Source of the DNA: Roseinatronobacter domitianus
GTDB lineage: Bacteria; Pseudomonadota; Alphaproteobacteria; Rhodobacterales; Rhodobacteraceae
Assembly: GCF_023336755.1 (NCBI RefSeq)
Contig: NZ_JALZWP010000003.1
Location: forward strand, 62,001 to 126,000
DNA: 64,000 bases
Reading direction: 5' to 3'
Of this stretch, positions 53,183 through 62,051 are shown piece after piece. The notes below the pieces were generated by a model. That model was not told the origin of the DNA and ran no database searches. It saw only the letters and a list, made by a program, of their open reading frames with translations. Position numbers and translations under genes: made by a program. Within the stretch, counting starts at the first letter, position 1, and every line of letters begins with the position of its first letter.

Positions 53183-53214
53183 AAAAAGGCGGCGCTGACA
53201 CCAGCACCGCCTTT
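53183..53214 (-). terminator. Rho-independent terminator at the end of the sox operon
   Basis: Stem 53185-53197 / 53202-53214 (13 bp with one C-A mismatch), loop ACAC. On the minus strand it runs into TTTTTCA, so it ends the transcript from soxF. It could also slow transcription from the plus strand. Confidence 0.75.
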
Positions 53215-53235
53215 CAATATCGATGTTAGCGCGGA

Positions 53236-54498
53236 TCAGCCGAAGATGTCAGCCACGATCCCGTTATACCAACCGATGCTTTCCTCGTAGGTCTGGCGGC
53301 GCAGATCAGCTTCTTCGCCGGTCTGGCTGATGAAGCTGGAGACGGATTCGATCTGGTTTTCTCCTGCTTCGTAGCTTGCGCCAACCTTCACACCGTCATC
53401 CGTCGCAATCAGCGACCAGCAGGTGTTGGAGTAGCGCGCCGGGAAGATGCGGCTGCCCGTCAACTCGCCGCGCACCACATTGGCGACGACCTTGGCCTGA
53501 CTATTGGCCGAGAAGCCCGATTTCGGCATCGCGCCCTGTTGTGCGGCATCACCCAAAACGAAGACGTTTTCGTCCATGGTCGAGCGCATGTCAGATGGCG
53601 TGACAGGAGCCCAGCCCGCGTCATTGGTCAGGCCAGCCAGCTCTGCGATCTTGCCCGCTTTCTGGGCGGGGATCACGTTGCAGACGTCAACCTTCTCGAC
53701 CTGCCCATCAATCACGACTTCCATCGCATCGGGGCGCACTTCGACATTCGCACCGCCAAAATCGGGGCCAATGCGTGTGACCATACCTGGGTAATGCTTG
53801 GCCCAGCCTTCCTCGAACAATGCTTGCTTCGAGAAATTCTCTTTCGGGTCGACCACCAGAATTTTCGCGGTCGGGTTCGACTCTGACAGCATATGCGCGA
53901 CCATCGACACGCGCTCTCCCGGACCGGGGGGGCAACGATAGGGGTTCGGCGGGGCAACCATGCAGAAAGTGCCGCCGTCGCGCATGTTCTCGATCTGGTT
54001 CTTCAGCAGTTGCACCTGTGTGCCAGACTTATAGGCATGGGGCATAAGGCTTTGCTTGGTCACGTCCCAGCCCGGCACGGCATTATCGACAAAGTCGATG
54101 CCGGGGGCGACAACCAGCTTATCATAAGGCACCGACGCGCCCGAAGCGAGCGTAACAGTCCGCGCATCACGGTCTACGCCAATCGCCCAGTCATGGACCA
54201 CATTCACGCCCGCAGCGGCTATGCCTTCATAGCCATGACCAAGTGCGTCATAGCCCCAGAACCCGCCCAGATAGAGGTTCGAGAAATAGCAGGTGTAGTA
54301 GCGCTTGGTCGGTTCAATCAGCGTAACGTCGACCGCACCATCGCTATCCTTCGCGATATAACGAGCCACCGTGCCACCGCCAGACCCACCGCCGATAACA
54401 ACCACACGTGGACGCGCTTGCCCCAGGACAGGCGGCGCAGCCATGACTGCACTGGCCGCCGAAACGCTCGCGAGAAATGTTCTGCGTTGAAGCTTCAT
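53236..54498 (-). CDS. soxF: SoxF, flavocytochrome c sulfide dehydrogenase flavoprotein
   Basis: 420 residues. A twin-arginine-like signal (KLQRRTFLASVSAASAV) precedes the FAD-binding PRVVVIGGGSGGGTVARYI. KRYYTCYFSNLYLGG carries a redox Cys, a second Cys follows at NPYRCPPGPGERVSM, and VFVLGDAAQQGAMPKS is the late FAD site. SoxF resembles the FccB subunit of sulfide dehydrogenase and acts on sulfide or reactivates SoxYZ. It is the last sox gene here, followed by a terminator; soxG and soxH are not seen. Confidence 0.95.
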   Translation of the reverse strand: MKLQRRTFLASVSAASAVMAAPPVLGQARPRVVVIGGGSGGGTVARYIAKDSDGAVDVTLIEPTKRYYTCYFSNLYLGGFWGYDALGHGYEGIAAAGVNVVHDWAIGVDRDARTVTLASGASVPYDKLVVAPGIDFVDNAVPGWDVTKQSLMPHAYKSGTQVQLLKNQIENMRDGGTFCMVAPPNPYRCPPGPGERVSMVAHMLSESNPTAKILVVDPKENFSKQALFEEGWAKHYPGMVTRIGPDFGGANVEVRPDAMEVVIDGQVEKVDVCNVIPAQKAGKIAELAGLTNDAGWAPVTPSDMRSTMDENVFVLGDAAQQGAMPKSGFSANSQAKVVANVVRGELTGSRIFPARYSNTCWSLIATDDGVKVGASYEAGENQIESVSSFISQTGEEADLRRQTYEESIGWYNGIVADIFG

Positions 54499-54702
54499 TG
54501 GTTTTCTCTCCCATGTTTCGCCTCGAAACGAGACGAATTTGCGCCCTTCTCCTCCAGTCGTCCAGCCTCCCCTGCGCCAATAGCGCAGCTCCGGACGGGT
54601 CAGGGTTCCTCGCAGGGCATAGAGCGTGGAACCGGATTATTGGCCGTGCGCAATCCGCGAAACGGCAATGCGGCCCACACCAAACGGCATGGGCCTACAT
54701 TC

Positions 54703-55422
54703 TTATTCGTCCAACTCCGCAAAATAAGCGGCGAGGGCTGCGATTTCTTCTTCACCAAGGCGAGCTGCGATCGTTTGCATCACCTCATGCGGGCGCAGCT
54801 TTTCCTTGTAAGCGTGCATGGCGACAACGAAATCTTCTTCGGGCCAGCCGACAATGCCGGGAATACCCTCATTTGCACCGCTACGCTGATGGCAGGTGGC
54901 ACATTCCTGACTTAGATATTCGCCATATTCCACATCCCCCACGATGGCGAGTATTTCAGGCGAAAGCTCTATTTCGGGACGAAGTGCCGTCGGCGCGGCT
55001 TCGGGGATGTTCTGCGGTTGGTCCGAGAAAACGCGCAAGTAAGCGATCAAGTCAGAGCGGCGTTCTTCATCTTTCAACCCGCGATACGACATGCGGGTGC
55101 CCGACACCAAGGCCCGCGGGTTTTCAATATATGCATGAAGGCGCCGCAGATCCCATGTCAGCCCGTCACGTCCCTGCCGTTCCAGCGCCCCGGAATACCG
55201 AAAATCATCGTGGCTGGCAGCGCCGCGGTCAAAGATATGGTTCAAATGGGGGCCGATGCGGTGCGTCGCACCTTCACCGATCTGGTGACAACTCGCGCAT
55301 TCGCGTCGATAGACATCTGCGCCAGCCTCTGCATCGCCAATAGCGATCGCTTGCGCGAAAGCTGAAGTCGGGGCCAGCAAGGCCCCGATGCAGAGTGAAA
55401 TGGAAAGGAATTGTCCCTTCAT
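54703..55422 (-). CDS. soxE: SoxE, diheme cytochrome c
   Basis: 239 residues with a signal (1-23, ending SAFA). Two heme sites: CASCH (42-46) and CATCH (174-178), with Met ligands likely in TRMSYRGL and later. SoxE is the cytochrome partner of the flavoprotein SoxF, encoded 204 bases downstream. The gap to soxF holds no gene. Ten bases separate it from soxD upstream. Confidence 0.93.
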   Translation of the reverse strand: MKGQFLSISLCIGALLAPTSAFAQAIAIGDAEAGADVYRRECASCHQIGEGATHRIGPHLNHIFDRGAASHDDFRYSGALERQGRDGLTWDLRRLHAYIENPRALVSGTRMSYRGLKDEERRSDLIAYLRVFSDQPQNIPEAAPTALRPEIELSPEILAIVGDVEYGEYLSQECATCHQRSGANEGIPGIVGWPEEDFVVAMHAYKEKLRPHEVMQTIAARLGEEEIAALAAYFAELDE

Positions 55423-55432
55423 AATTCTCCGC

Positions 55433-56530
55433 TCAGTTAGAGTAAGAGGTCAGATAGGCGATCAAAGCTGCGCGTTCGTCCGCATCCCGCACGCCGCGGA
55501 ACGCCATGCGATTGCGTTCAATGTAGTCTCGCGGATTTTCGAGGAATGCGTCAAGGGATTCTTCGGTCCAGACATGGCCCTCTTCCGCTTTCTCCACGAA
55601 TGCTGGCGAATAGCGGAACCCATCAACTTGCCCGGCAACGTTCCCGACAATACCATTCAGCGTCGGACCCGTGCCATTGCGGGCGCCGTCACCGACCTGA
55701 TGGCACGACCGGCATTGACGGAAAGCCCGTTCACCTGCTTCGACCATCGCTGGATCAAGACTTGCGACCTGCACCTCTTCGGCAGCGGGTTCGGCCGCAG
55801 CCTCTTCCATAGGTGCCGCATCTGTCGCGGTGCCCTGCGCCGAGGCTTCCTCTAGCGTCGCACCCGGCTCCAGCACGGTTCCGTCAAGCAGCAAGCGCGG
55901 GAAGGCTGGAGTCACGGCTATGTCAGTGGCCCGTTTCGTGATTTCGACCGGCGCAGAGCAATCGCTCATGCAAGGCTCTGTCACAAAGAGCGGAAACTCT
56001 GTTTCCATCCGATCATCTATGATGAACCCATCGACGTTCGGCATCACGACCTCTGTGAAGTTCTCATTGCTGAGCACGAAGTCATCTTCCACGATCCCGT
56101 TCGAATACAGGATATAAGCCGTGATCGCATAAGTTTCGTCATAGGTCAGGATCTGGGCCGCGCCAAAGGGCATGGAGCGGTGCACATAGTCGAACACCGT
56201 GGACAGATAAGGCCAGTAGGAACCAACCGTTTTCACCGGGCGCGCGTCGGTCAGGGTTCCGTCCCCGCCCGCAACCACAGGCCATGCGCCAGCGCCCTCG
56301 GCGAAGTCGCCATGGCACGCCGCGCAATTGTTGATCCACGCTTCTTCACCGTCATAGACATCGCCCTGCCCTTCCGGCAGGCCGGTGCCATCCGGCAATA
56401 CTGCAACGTCCCAAGCTTCGATCTCTTCGGGCAAGGCCGCGCGACCAAGGCCGAATTCCTGCGCCAGAACCGGGGCGGCAGCCAAGGTTGCGAGCGCCGT
56501 GGTAGCGATCAGATTACGACACTTCGACAT
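55433..56530 (-). CDS. soxD: SoxD, cytochrome subunit of sulfane dehydrogenase
   Basis: 365 residues with a signal (about 1-23). Heme sites CAACH (69-73) in the first domain and CRSCH (273-277) in the second, joined by an Ala/Glu-rich linker (about 228-256). Two extra Cys lie in EPCMSDCS. It takes electrons from SoxC during oxidation of the SoxYZ-bound sulfane sulfur. The ATG at 56530 lies inside soxC (17-base overlap), supporting translational coupling and 1:1 production. Confidence 0.95.
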   Translation of the reverse strand: MSKCRNLIATTALATLAAAPVLAQEFGLGRAALPEEIEAWDVAVLPDGTGLPEGQGDVYDGEEAWINNCAACHGDFAEGAGAWPVVAGGDGTLTDARPVKTVGSYWPYLSTVFDYVHRSMPFGAAQILTYDETYAITAYILYSNGIVEDDFVLSNENFTEVVMPNVDGFIIDDRMETEFPLFVTEPCMSDCSAPVEITKRATDIAVTPAFPRLLLDGTVLEPGATLEEASAQGTATDAAPMEEAAAEPAAEEVQVASLDPAMVEAGERAFRQCRSCHQVGDGARNGTGPTLNGIVGNVAGQVDGFRYSPAFVEKAEEGHVWTEESLDAFLENPRDYIERNRMAFRGVRDADERAALIAYLTSYSN

Positions 56531-57803
56531 TTTCAGCTTCCCCATTCTCGTTGACATACCAGGTCTGGATGCCGTTGTTGTGGTAGATCGAGTTCAGACC
56601 GCGCACGGCACGCAACTGGTCTTTGGTGGGCTGGACATAGCCGGTTTCATCGACTGCACGCGATTGCAGCAGCATCGGCTTGCCATCCCAGACATGATCG
56701 ACATAGAAGCGCGTCAGTGCCATCGACTGCGCATCGCCCGCGATCCGGGCCTCGACCCAGTTGGCGCCACCATCCGTGGACACATCGACACGGGTGATCT
56801 TGCCTCGGCCGGACCATGCCAATCCAGTGATAACCATCGGACCGGGGCCGTGGCTTGCCGGCGTTTGCGGCGAGGGTGATGTGACAACGGATTTCGCGTC
56901 CATCTCCCATGTCCATTTGCGGGCGATCCCATTGGCCAGCAGGTCGGTGTATTTGCTGGTTTCTTCGCGGGCTTCGACGGCCTGATCGTAGACGCCGATG
57001 CGGCGCAGCCACTTGACCCACATGTTGCCTTCCCAACCGGGCACGATCAAGCGCACCGGGTAGCCATGCTCCATGCGCAGGGCTTCGCCATTGGCGTAGA
57101 AGGCAACAAGGCAGTCATCCATCGCTTTTTCCAGCGGAATGGACCGGCCATTGGAACTGGCGTCATGGCCTTCAACGAAGATCCACTTGCCTTCTGGCTG
57201 CACGCCAGCTTCTTCCAGCAGCACACGCAACGGAACACCGATATATTCCATATTATGGATCATGCCGTGGGTGAATTGCACACCATTTAGCTGTGCGCCC
57301 CCCCACTCCATGCCGCTATTGGCGGCACATTCACAAAACGCAACGCGGCTTTCACGCGGCAGGCGCATCAGGTCGGCAAAGGTAAAGACCAGCGGGCGAT
57401 CGACCAGCCCGTTGATCATCAGGCGGTATTCCTGCTTGCTCATCTCGATCGCGCCGGAATGGTGGCGCTCGAACGCACAGCCCTGCGGCGTGATCGTGCC
57501 TTCCAGCGCGTGGATCGGCGTGAAGTTGATAGAGCTGATCGGGTCAGCGGTCAGCCACTCGACATTGCGGCGCACGACATGCTCTTCATAATGGATCGGC
57601 ATTCCGTATGGCGTGGCGTCCACCGCTTCCCCAGTGAAAGAGGCATAGGGCTGCACTTCTGTAATCAACGGGTCCGGCGTATTCGCGCGAGCACCCGTGG
57701 CCCCAAGGGCCGCGCCCCCGGCGGCAAGCCCTGCGGTGCGCAGGAAATCGCGGCGGCTGGCACCGCCGGCCTTGCGGGGCGCGTCATTCGACTGGTCGGT
57801 CAT
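56514..57803 (-). CDS. soxC: SoxC, molybdenum subunit of sulfane dehydrogenase
   Basis: 429 residues. Twin-arginine signal SRRDFLRTAGLAAGG (16-30), as expected for a cofactor-loaded protein. Molybdopterin oxidoreductase domain with the Mo-ligating Cys in RVAFCECAANSG, then PVRLIVPGWEGNMWVKWL and a dimerisation domain (GRGKITRVDVSTDGGANWV). With SoxD it makes the sulfane dehydrogenase, which allows complete oxidation of thiosulfate to sulfate without sulfur globules. Confidence 0.97.
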   Translation of the reverse strand: MTDQSNDAPRKAGGASRRDFLRTAGLAAGGAALGATGARANTPDPLITEVQPYASFTGEAVDATPYGMPIHYEEHVVRRNVEWLTADPISSINFTPIHALEGTITPQGCAFERHHSGAIEMSKQEYRLMINGLVDRPLVFTFADLMRLPRESRVAFCECAANSGMEWGGAQLNGVQFTHGMIHNMEYIGVPLRVLLEEAGVQPEGKWIFVEGHDASSNGRSIPLEKAMDDCLVAFYANGEALRMEHGYPVRLIVPGWEGNMWVKWLRRIGVYDQAVEAREETSKYTDLLANGIARKWTWEMDAKSVVTSPSPQTPASHGPGPMVITGLAWSGRGKITRVDVSTDGGANWVEARIAGDAQSMALTRFYVDHVWDGKPMLLQSRAVDETGYVQPTKDQLRAVRGLNSIYHNNGIQTWYVNENGEAENVEVS

Positions 57804-57857
57804 GACGTAGTTCCTTTTGCTGATCTGGGCAGGCGCAGACCCACCCCGGTTAAATGG

Positions 57858-59552
57858 TTAAAGCCCTGTCACTTCTACCGAGTTATTCGGTGACAGCGCC
57901 ACACGACCGATCTTGCGGATATGGTTTTCGACCACGTCCCAGATCTGCGGGCCTTCTGTCCCCTCGTTCACACTTGCCCAACCGCCCACGGTATAGGAGC
58001 GGGCCGGGTCGATCGCATCACCTGTGGACAAAAGCGTCATGTTCGAGATGCGCTCGCCAATCGGCTTCGAGATGTCGATCTTGTAACCAAGCCCGCCCAT
58101 GCGCACCATGTCCCCACCCTGTTGGAAATAGGGGTCCGGGTTAAACAGGTTATCGCCCACATCTTCCAGAACGACTTTCAGGAACTCGCCGGTCATCTCG
58201 GTCCGGTAGCACTGGCCATAGGTCATGCTTGTAACCGAATGGATATCTTCGCGGGTAATCGCGTCGCCCGGCATCAGGCTGGCACCCCAGCGCACGCCCG
58301 GTGACATGGCGATTTCGGTGTCCCGCTCGGACATGATCGCATCGCAGATCAGGTCATCCCAGGTGCCGTTGAAGTTACCCCGACGATACAACAGGCTATC
58401 GGTATGGCCGATGACCTCTTCCAGTTGGTCCTTGAACGGCGCGCGTTCCGCGTCGATCAGGGTGGCCATTTCCGCATCGGGCGTGATGACATCCGAGAAA
58501 ATCGGGATCAGCTTGCTGCGGAAGCCCATCATGCGGCCATCACGGACATCAAGGTCCAGACGGGTCACGAACTTGCCGTGGCTGCCGCTGGCGATCAGAA
58601 GGGTTTCGCCCACGATCACCGGTTCGGGCAACGCGTCATGCGTGTGGCCGGTCAGGATAACGTCAATACCGCTTACGCGGCTTGCCATCTGGCGGTCCAC
58701 GTCAAAGCCGTTATGCGACAGCACGACGACCAGATCGGCCCCCTGCGCGCGCACTTCATCGACCATTTCCTGCATGCGCCGGTCGCGAATGCCGAAGCTG
58801 TATTCGGGGAACATCCAGCCGGGGTTGGCAATGGGCATGTAGGGGAAGGCTTGCCCGATAACCGCGACTTTCGCGCCACCACGCTCAAACCACGTGTAAT
58901 CGGGGAATTCGGCGGGTTCGTCCCACTCAGAATCGAAAATATTCTGGCCAAGGAAGGGGAACGGCAGACCGTCTACGATCTCCATGACGCGGTCGGTGCC
59001 AAAGGTCCATTCCCAATGGCTGGTCATGGCCTCAACGCCAAGCTTGTTCATAACATTGACCACGTCCTGCCCTTTGGTCAGGTAGCTGGTCATAGAGCCG
59101 TGCCATGTATCGCCACCATCCAGCAAGATCGCATCAGGGCGGTCGGCCTTGATCGCCTTGACCACGGTTGCAACGCGGTCCATCCCGCCCATTTGGCCAT
59201 AAGTTTTGCCAAGCGCGACGAAATCTTCGTAGGTCAGGGCATAAGCCTCGGGCGAGCCGGGCTTAAGGTTGAACATCTCGATGAAGTCCTTGCCGACGAC
59301 ATGTGGCGGCTTGCCCTTCACATCGCCCACGCCGACATTCAACTCCGGCTCGCGGAACCAGATCGGCTTCAGATGGGCGTGAATATCGGTGATGTGGATG
59401 ATCGACAGATTTCCGAACGTGTCGAATTTCAGCAGATCATCCTGCGTCAGCGTCTGCTGCGCGGCCAGTTTGCCCCAGTTGCCATAACCGGAAATGCCGT
59501 AGAGCGCAGAAGCCGCGACAGAGGCTTGCAGGAATTCGCGCCTGGAAATCAT
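57858..59552 (-). CDS. soxB: SoxB, thiosulfohydrolase
   Basis: 564 residues. Twin-arginine signal SRREFLQASVA (3-13). Dimanganese-site motifs DIHAH (56-60), GGDTWHGS (146-153) and GHTHD; the SoxB landmarks SHWEWTFG (178-185) and PGWMFPEYSFGIR separate it from plain 5'-nucleotidases. It hydrolyses the terminal sulfonate of SoxYZ-bound intermediates to release sulfate. The ATG at 59552 has CAAGGAGAA upstream; the frame is open to 59669 but contains no better start. A 140-base gap with hairpins and a candidate operator separates it from soxA. Confidence 0.97.
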   Translation of the reverse strand: MISRREFLQASVAASALYGISGYGNWGKLAAQQTLTQDDLLKFDTFGNLSIIHITDIHAHLKPIWFREPELNVGVGDVKGKPPHVVGKDFIEMFNLKPGSPEAYALTYEDFVALGKTYGQMGGMDRVATVVKAIKADRPDAILLDGGDTWHGSMTSYLTKGQDVVNVMNKLGVEAMTSHWEWTFGTDRVMEIVDGLPFPFLGQNIFDSEWDEPAEFPDYTWFERGGAKVAVIGQAFPYMPIANPGWMFPEYSFGIRDRRMQEMVDEVRAQGADLVVVLSHNGFDVDRQMASRVSGIDVILTGHTHDALPEPVIVGETLLIASGSHGKFVTRLDLDVRDGRMMGFRSKLIPIFSDVITPDAEMATLIDAERAPFKDQLEEVIGHTDSLLYRRGNFNGTWDDLICDAIMSERDTEIAMSPGVRWGASLMPGDAITREDIHSVTSMTYGQCYRTEMTGEFLKVVLEDVGDNLFNPDPYFQQGGDMVRMGGLGYKIDISKPIGERISNMTLLSTGDAIDPARSYTVGGWASVNEGTEGPQIWDVVENHIRKIGRVALSPNNSVEVTGL

Positions 59553-59607
59553 GAGAGAGTTCTCCTTGGGAGAGACGGCATGCCGCTGGGAGGAATACGG
59601 ACATGCC

Positions 59608-59629
59608 AATCTTCGTAAGTGTGAATATT
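59608..59629. promoter_or_regulatory. Candidate ArsR/SqrR-type operator in the soxA-soxB gap
   Basis: AATCTTC (59608-59614), eight bases, GAATATT (59623-59629): one mismatch between the arms. It matches 11 of 12 arm positions of ATATTC-N8-GAATAT. It lies 56-77 bases upstream of the soxB ATG, a normal operator or promoter position, which suggests an internal, separately controlled promoter for soxBCDEF. Confidence 0.5.
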
Positions 59630-59632
59630 GTT

Positions 59633-59683
59633 GGTCTGAAAAAACGCCAGACCATAGGCCGGGGCGCATATCCTGCGCCCCGG
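59633..59683 (-). other. Tandem hairpins between soxA and soxB
   Basis: In transcript order: first CCGGGGCGCA/TGCGCCCCGG (59659-59668 with 59674-59683), a perfect 10-base-pair stem with 5-base loop. Next GGTCTG/CAGACC (59633-59638 with 59648-59653), whose loop carries a T6 run. The pair could be an attenuating terminator or an mRNA-stabilising element that sets soxA versus soxB levels. Confidence 0.6.
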
Positions 59684-59692
59684 TCCAATAGG

Positions 59693-60559
59693 TTACTGAC
59701 GAACGGCAACGCCTTCGACTGCCAGCCCGTTGCCGCGCGACGCGACATACAGTTCCAGCTCGCGGAACTCTTGCGAGCCAATGGCGAAGGATTCCGCCCG
59801 CGTGTCACGGATACAACCACGGAAGCGGTTATGTATGGACACCATGCCAGCGTTTTTCAGACGGTAGGTCGGAAAGCCGTTGGTCTGGCCCTGGCTCAGA
59901 TGGTCCGCACGGATCATCATGCCCCAGCTGTCTTCGTGGCAATTGGCGCAAGACAGTTCCAACTGGCCGAAGCGGGTGTAATACATTTCCTTGCCCTTCT
60001 CCCAGAAGGGAGCGGCTTCACCGTCAATCGCCACATTCACCGGCATACCGCGAGACTGCATGGAAATGAACGAGGTCATGTTGCGCATGTCCCCACTGTT
60101 CCAGCCATAAGGCTCTGCTTCCATCCGGGTCGTCCGGCAGTTGTTGACGTAGTCTTCCATGGACCACAGGTCACCATTCTCGTTGACCTTGGGCATAGAG
60201 GCGCGAACGCCTTTCATGGATTCGGACGCATCACCGTGGCAATCCGCGCAGGACTGTCCGGCAGCGCCATCTGCGGTTTCCCACAGATCGGCACCGTCTT
60301 CGACAGCGATCATTGCAGGGTTTTCGAAGTCATCCATCTGAAGTTCGCGGGTCTCATCCGTGCGGAACAACCAACCCGAATACAGTTCGGGTAGCGCGCC
60401 GTCCAAATGCGCCGGAGCCTCGGCCCGCACGTTCAGCTTCAATTCGCCCTCAATGATAAGCTCTGCATCCGGATGCGGGTCTGCATAGGCCGCGCCGGTA
60501 AGCGCGACCGCACAGATTGCCGCAGAGGCCATCAGCTTGCTTAGGGTAAAGGTCTTCAT
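59693..60559 (-). CDS. soxA: SoxA, diheme subunit of SoxAX
   Basis: 288 residues with a signal (about 1-26, ending YADP). Heme sites CADCH (104-108) and CANCH (204-208); Cys249 in FRGCIRDTRAESF is the position of the catalytic cysteine that is persulfide-modified in SoxA. SoxAX oxidatively couples thiosulfate to the SoxY swinging-arm cysteine. The ATG at 60559 follows GGGAGGAGACGT. Both N- and C-terminal CxxCH are present, so this is the diheme (Paracoccus-type) SoxA. Confidence 0.97.
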   Translation of the reverse strand: MKTFTLSKLMASAAICAVALTGAAYADPHPDAELIIEGELKLNVRAEAPAHLDGALPELYSGWLFRTDETRELQMDDFENPAMIAVEDGADLWETADGAAGQSCADCHGDASESMKGVRASMPKVNENGDLWSMEDYVNNCRTTRMEAEPYGWNSGDMRNMTSFISMQSRGMPVNVAIDGEAAPFWEKGKEMYYTRFGQLELSCANCHEDSWGMMIRADHLSQGQTNGFPTYRLKNAGMVSIHNRFRGCIRDTRAESFAIGSQEFRELELYVASRGNGLAVEGVAVRQ

Positions 60560-60595
60560 ACGTCTCCTCCCAGACTGGCGCATGACCAAGTTAGA

Positions 60596-60925
60596 TTAAC
60601 CGACCGAAAGCTGTTGCGTTTCGGTGTAGACCGCGCCGCCATCTTCATACCAAGTGAAGACAACATCGGTAGCGTCGCTAACCATAATGTCGAATTCGAC
60701 ATACGGGTTGGCGGAAATAGCGCCTTCCAGCGCCATATCGATCACCATCTCACCACCATATTCGCAGGTGAAGCGATTGATGATCATGCGCGGGATGGTG
60801 TTGCCGTCTGCGTCTTTGCGCAGGCCGGTTTCCATGACGTGGCTGACCAGCGTCTTGACTTCGGCGGCTTGGCCAGCCTTTGCAGAACGCGGCAGGCGGA
60901 TACGGGGTTTTACGTCGGACATCAT
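60596..60925 (-). CDS. soxZ: SoxZ, sulfur carrier complex subunit
   Basis: 109 residues, no signal peptide. KPRIRLPRSAKAGQAAEVKT and the RMIINRFTCEYGGEMVIDM block are diagnostic of SoxZ. It pairs with SoxY; the complex is exported together using the SoxY signal. Two adjacent ATGs (60925, 60922) follow TTAGGAGAGAC. The gene lies between soxY and soxA. Confidence 0.97.
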   Translation of the reverse strand: MMSDVKPRIRLPRSAKAGQAAEVKTLVSHVMETGLRKDADGNTIPRMIINRFTCEYGGEMVIDMALEGAISANPYVEFDIMVSDATDVVFTWYEDGGAVYTETQQLSVG

Positions 60926-60963
60926 GTCTCTCCTAAAATATCGGTTGGCAGGGGAGGGCTGGA

Positions 60964-61377
60964 TTAGCCGCCGCAACCGCCAATGGTCACTTTCACTTCG
61001 ACAGCGGCTTGCTGGAAGCTGCCATCAGGCATCTTGGCCACTGCAACCACGTCCTGCGTGCCACCCAAGCGAATGCGGGTCGACGCACGGTGCGATCCGG
61101 CAGCGGGGCCGAATTTGAACACCGCAACGCCCGGTGTCGGGTTGCCATCGGCGTAGATTGCGATTTCTTCTGCACCCGGTGCCTCTACCGAGATGGGCAC
61201 AGTGTTGCCGTTTTCCGCAATCTCGGGCGCGGTGATCATAACGCCGCCTTCGGTCACGGATGCGCCGCCGGTATAGGCCGCGATGGCATCGTCAGCCGCC
61301 GCATGGACGCTGATCGGAAGCAAGGTGATGGTGGCAGCGCCAAGGCCCAAGGCCATTGTGTCGCGTCGTGTAAACAT
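60964..61377 (-). CDS. soxY: SoxY, sulfur carrier protein
   Basis: 137 residues. Twin-arginine-type signal (FTRRDTMALGLGAATITL, 2-19) and the essential C-terminal swinging arm GGCGG (133-137), whose Cys135 carries all sulfur intermediates. It is a periplasmic heterodimer with SoxZ, coupled tightly upstream of soxZ (38 bases). Confidence 0.98.
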   Translation of the reverse strand: MFTRRDTMALGLGAATITLLPISVHAAADDAIAAYTGGASVTEGGVMITAPEIAENGNTVPISVEAPGAEEIAIYADGNPTPGVAVFKFGPAAGSHRASTRIRLGGTQDVVAVAKMPDGSFQQAAVEVKVTIGGCGG

Positions 61378-61426
61378 GGTGCAATCCTTTCGCAGTCAGA
61401 GAGGAACCGAGGGACGTCTGGCCGCC

Positions 61427-61921
61427 TCAGTATTCGGTCAGGGTGGTCAAGTAAGCCACCACATCTTCAATCTGCTGAGCAGTCAGCAGCGTCGAAAAAG
61501 TTTCGGGATCGTAAGCTTTTGCCGTGTATGCATTTCCGGGACGAATGAAGTCTTCCGGATTATCGTTGTAGAACACGGGCATCATGCTGTCGGGGAAGAC
61601 ACGTTTTGCATTGGCGACAATGCCGCGCAGCTCAGCTTCGGACCAGCGAGCCCCCGTTCCATCAAGAGCGGGACCGACGTTGCCCTGAAATGCGACATCC
61701 GGCATTGCAGAATTTTCATGGCACGCAACGCAATTGCCAAGCGACCTGGCCGAAAGGACCTTCGCGCCCTCCAACGGGTCACCCGGCACACCGGTCAAAG
61801 ACGCCGGAATTGCGATCTCGTCTTCCCAGACGACATCTGCGGGTTTGATCTCTGCGGATGCGGACGCGGCCGCCACGACCATCGTCGTTGCCAATGCTGC
61901 GCGGATGAAACGTGAAGTCAT
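61427..61921 (-). CDS. soxX: SoxX, monoheme subunit of SoxAX
   Basis: 164 residues with a signal (about 4-23, ending ASA). One heme site CVACH (64-68); the distal ligand is likely Met in PDSMMPVFYN. The ATG at 61921 follows GGGAGGACATCC; the frame stays open to 62011 without a better start. It is the first gene of soxXYZABCDEF, behind its own regulatory region. Confidence 0.96.
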   Translation of the reverse strand: MTSRFIRAALATTMVVAAASASAEIKPADVVWEDEIAIPASLTGVPGDPLEGAKVLSARSLGNCVACHENSAMPDVAFQGNVGPALDGTGARWSEAELRGIVANAKRVFPDSMMPVFYNDNPEDFIRPGNAYTAKAYDPETFSTLLTAQQIEDVVAYLTTLTEY

Positions 61922-62031
61922 GGATGTCCTCCCAGACACGCTATTTGGTTTTGGCGCTCTCCCAAGCTCACCATGGTTATTACTGTAGACCATGGGATGC
62001 CGTGGCCGCAAATGAAAATTCGATTTTTTGC

Positions 62032-62051
62032 ATATTCTTTTAGTTGAATAA
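62032..62051. promoter_or_regulatory. Candidate ArsR/SqrR-type operator of the soxXYZABCDEF operon
   Basis: ATATTC (62032-62037), eight bases, GAATAA (62046-62051). It contains exact ATTC-N8-GAAT and matches 11 of 12 arm positions of ATATTC-N8-GAATAT. It lies about 111-130 bases upstream of the soxX ATG, immediately after the soxW terminator. In Paracoccus pantotrophus the ArsR-family repressor SoxR binds the soxW-soxX intergenic region; this is the equivalent place. Confidence 0.6.

Noticed and set aside
54860-54935. ATATTC-like words in soxE and similar ones in soxB and soxC as further operators
   Set aside because: They fall inside coding sequence and have no matching second arm at eight bases.
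58404-59618. Plus-strand open frame of 404 codons opposite soxB
   Set aside because: Shadow of the clearly assigned soxB; no domain recognisable.
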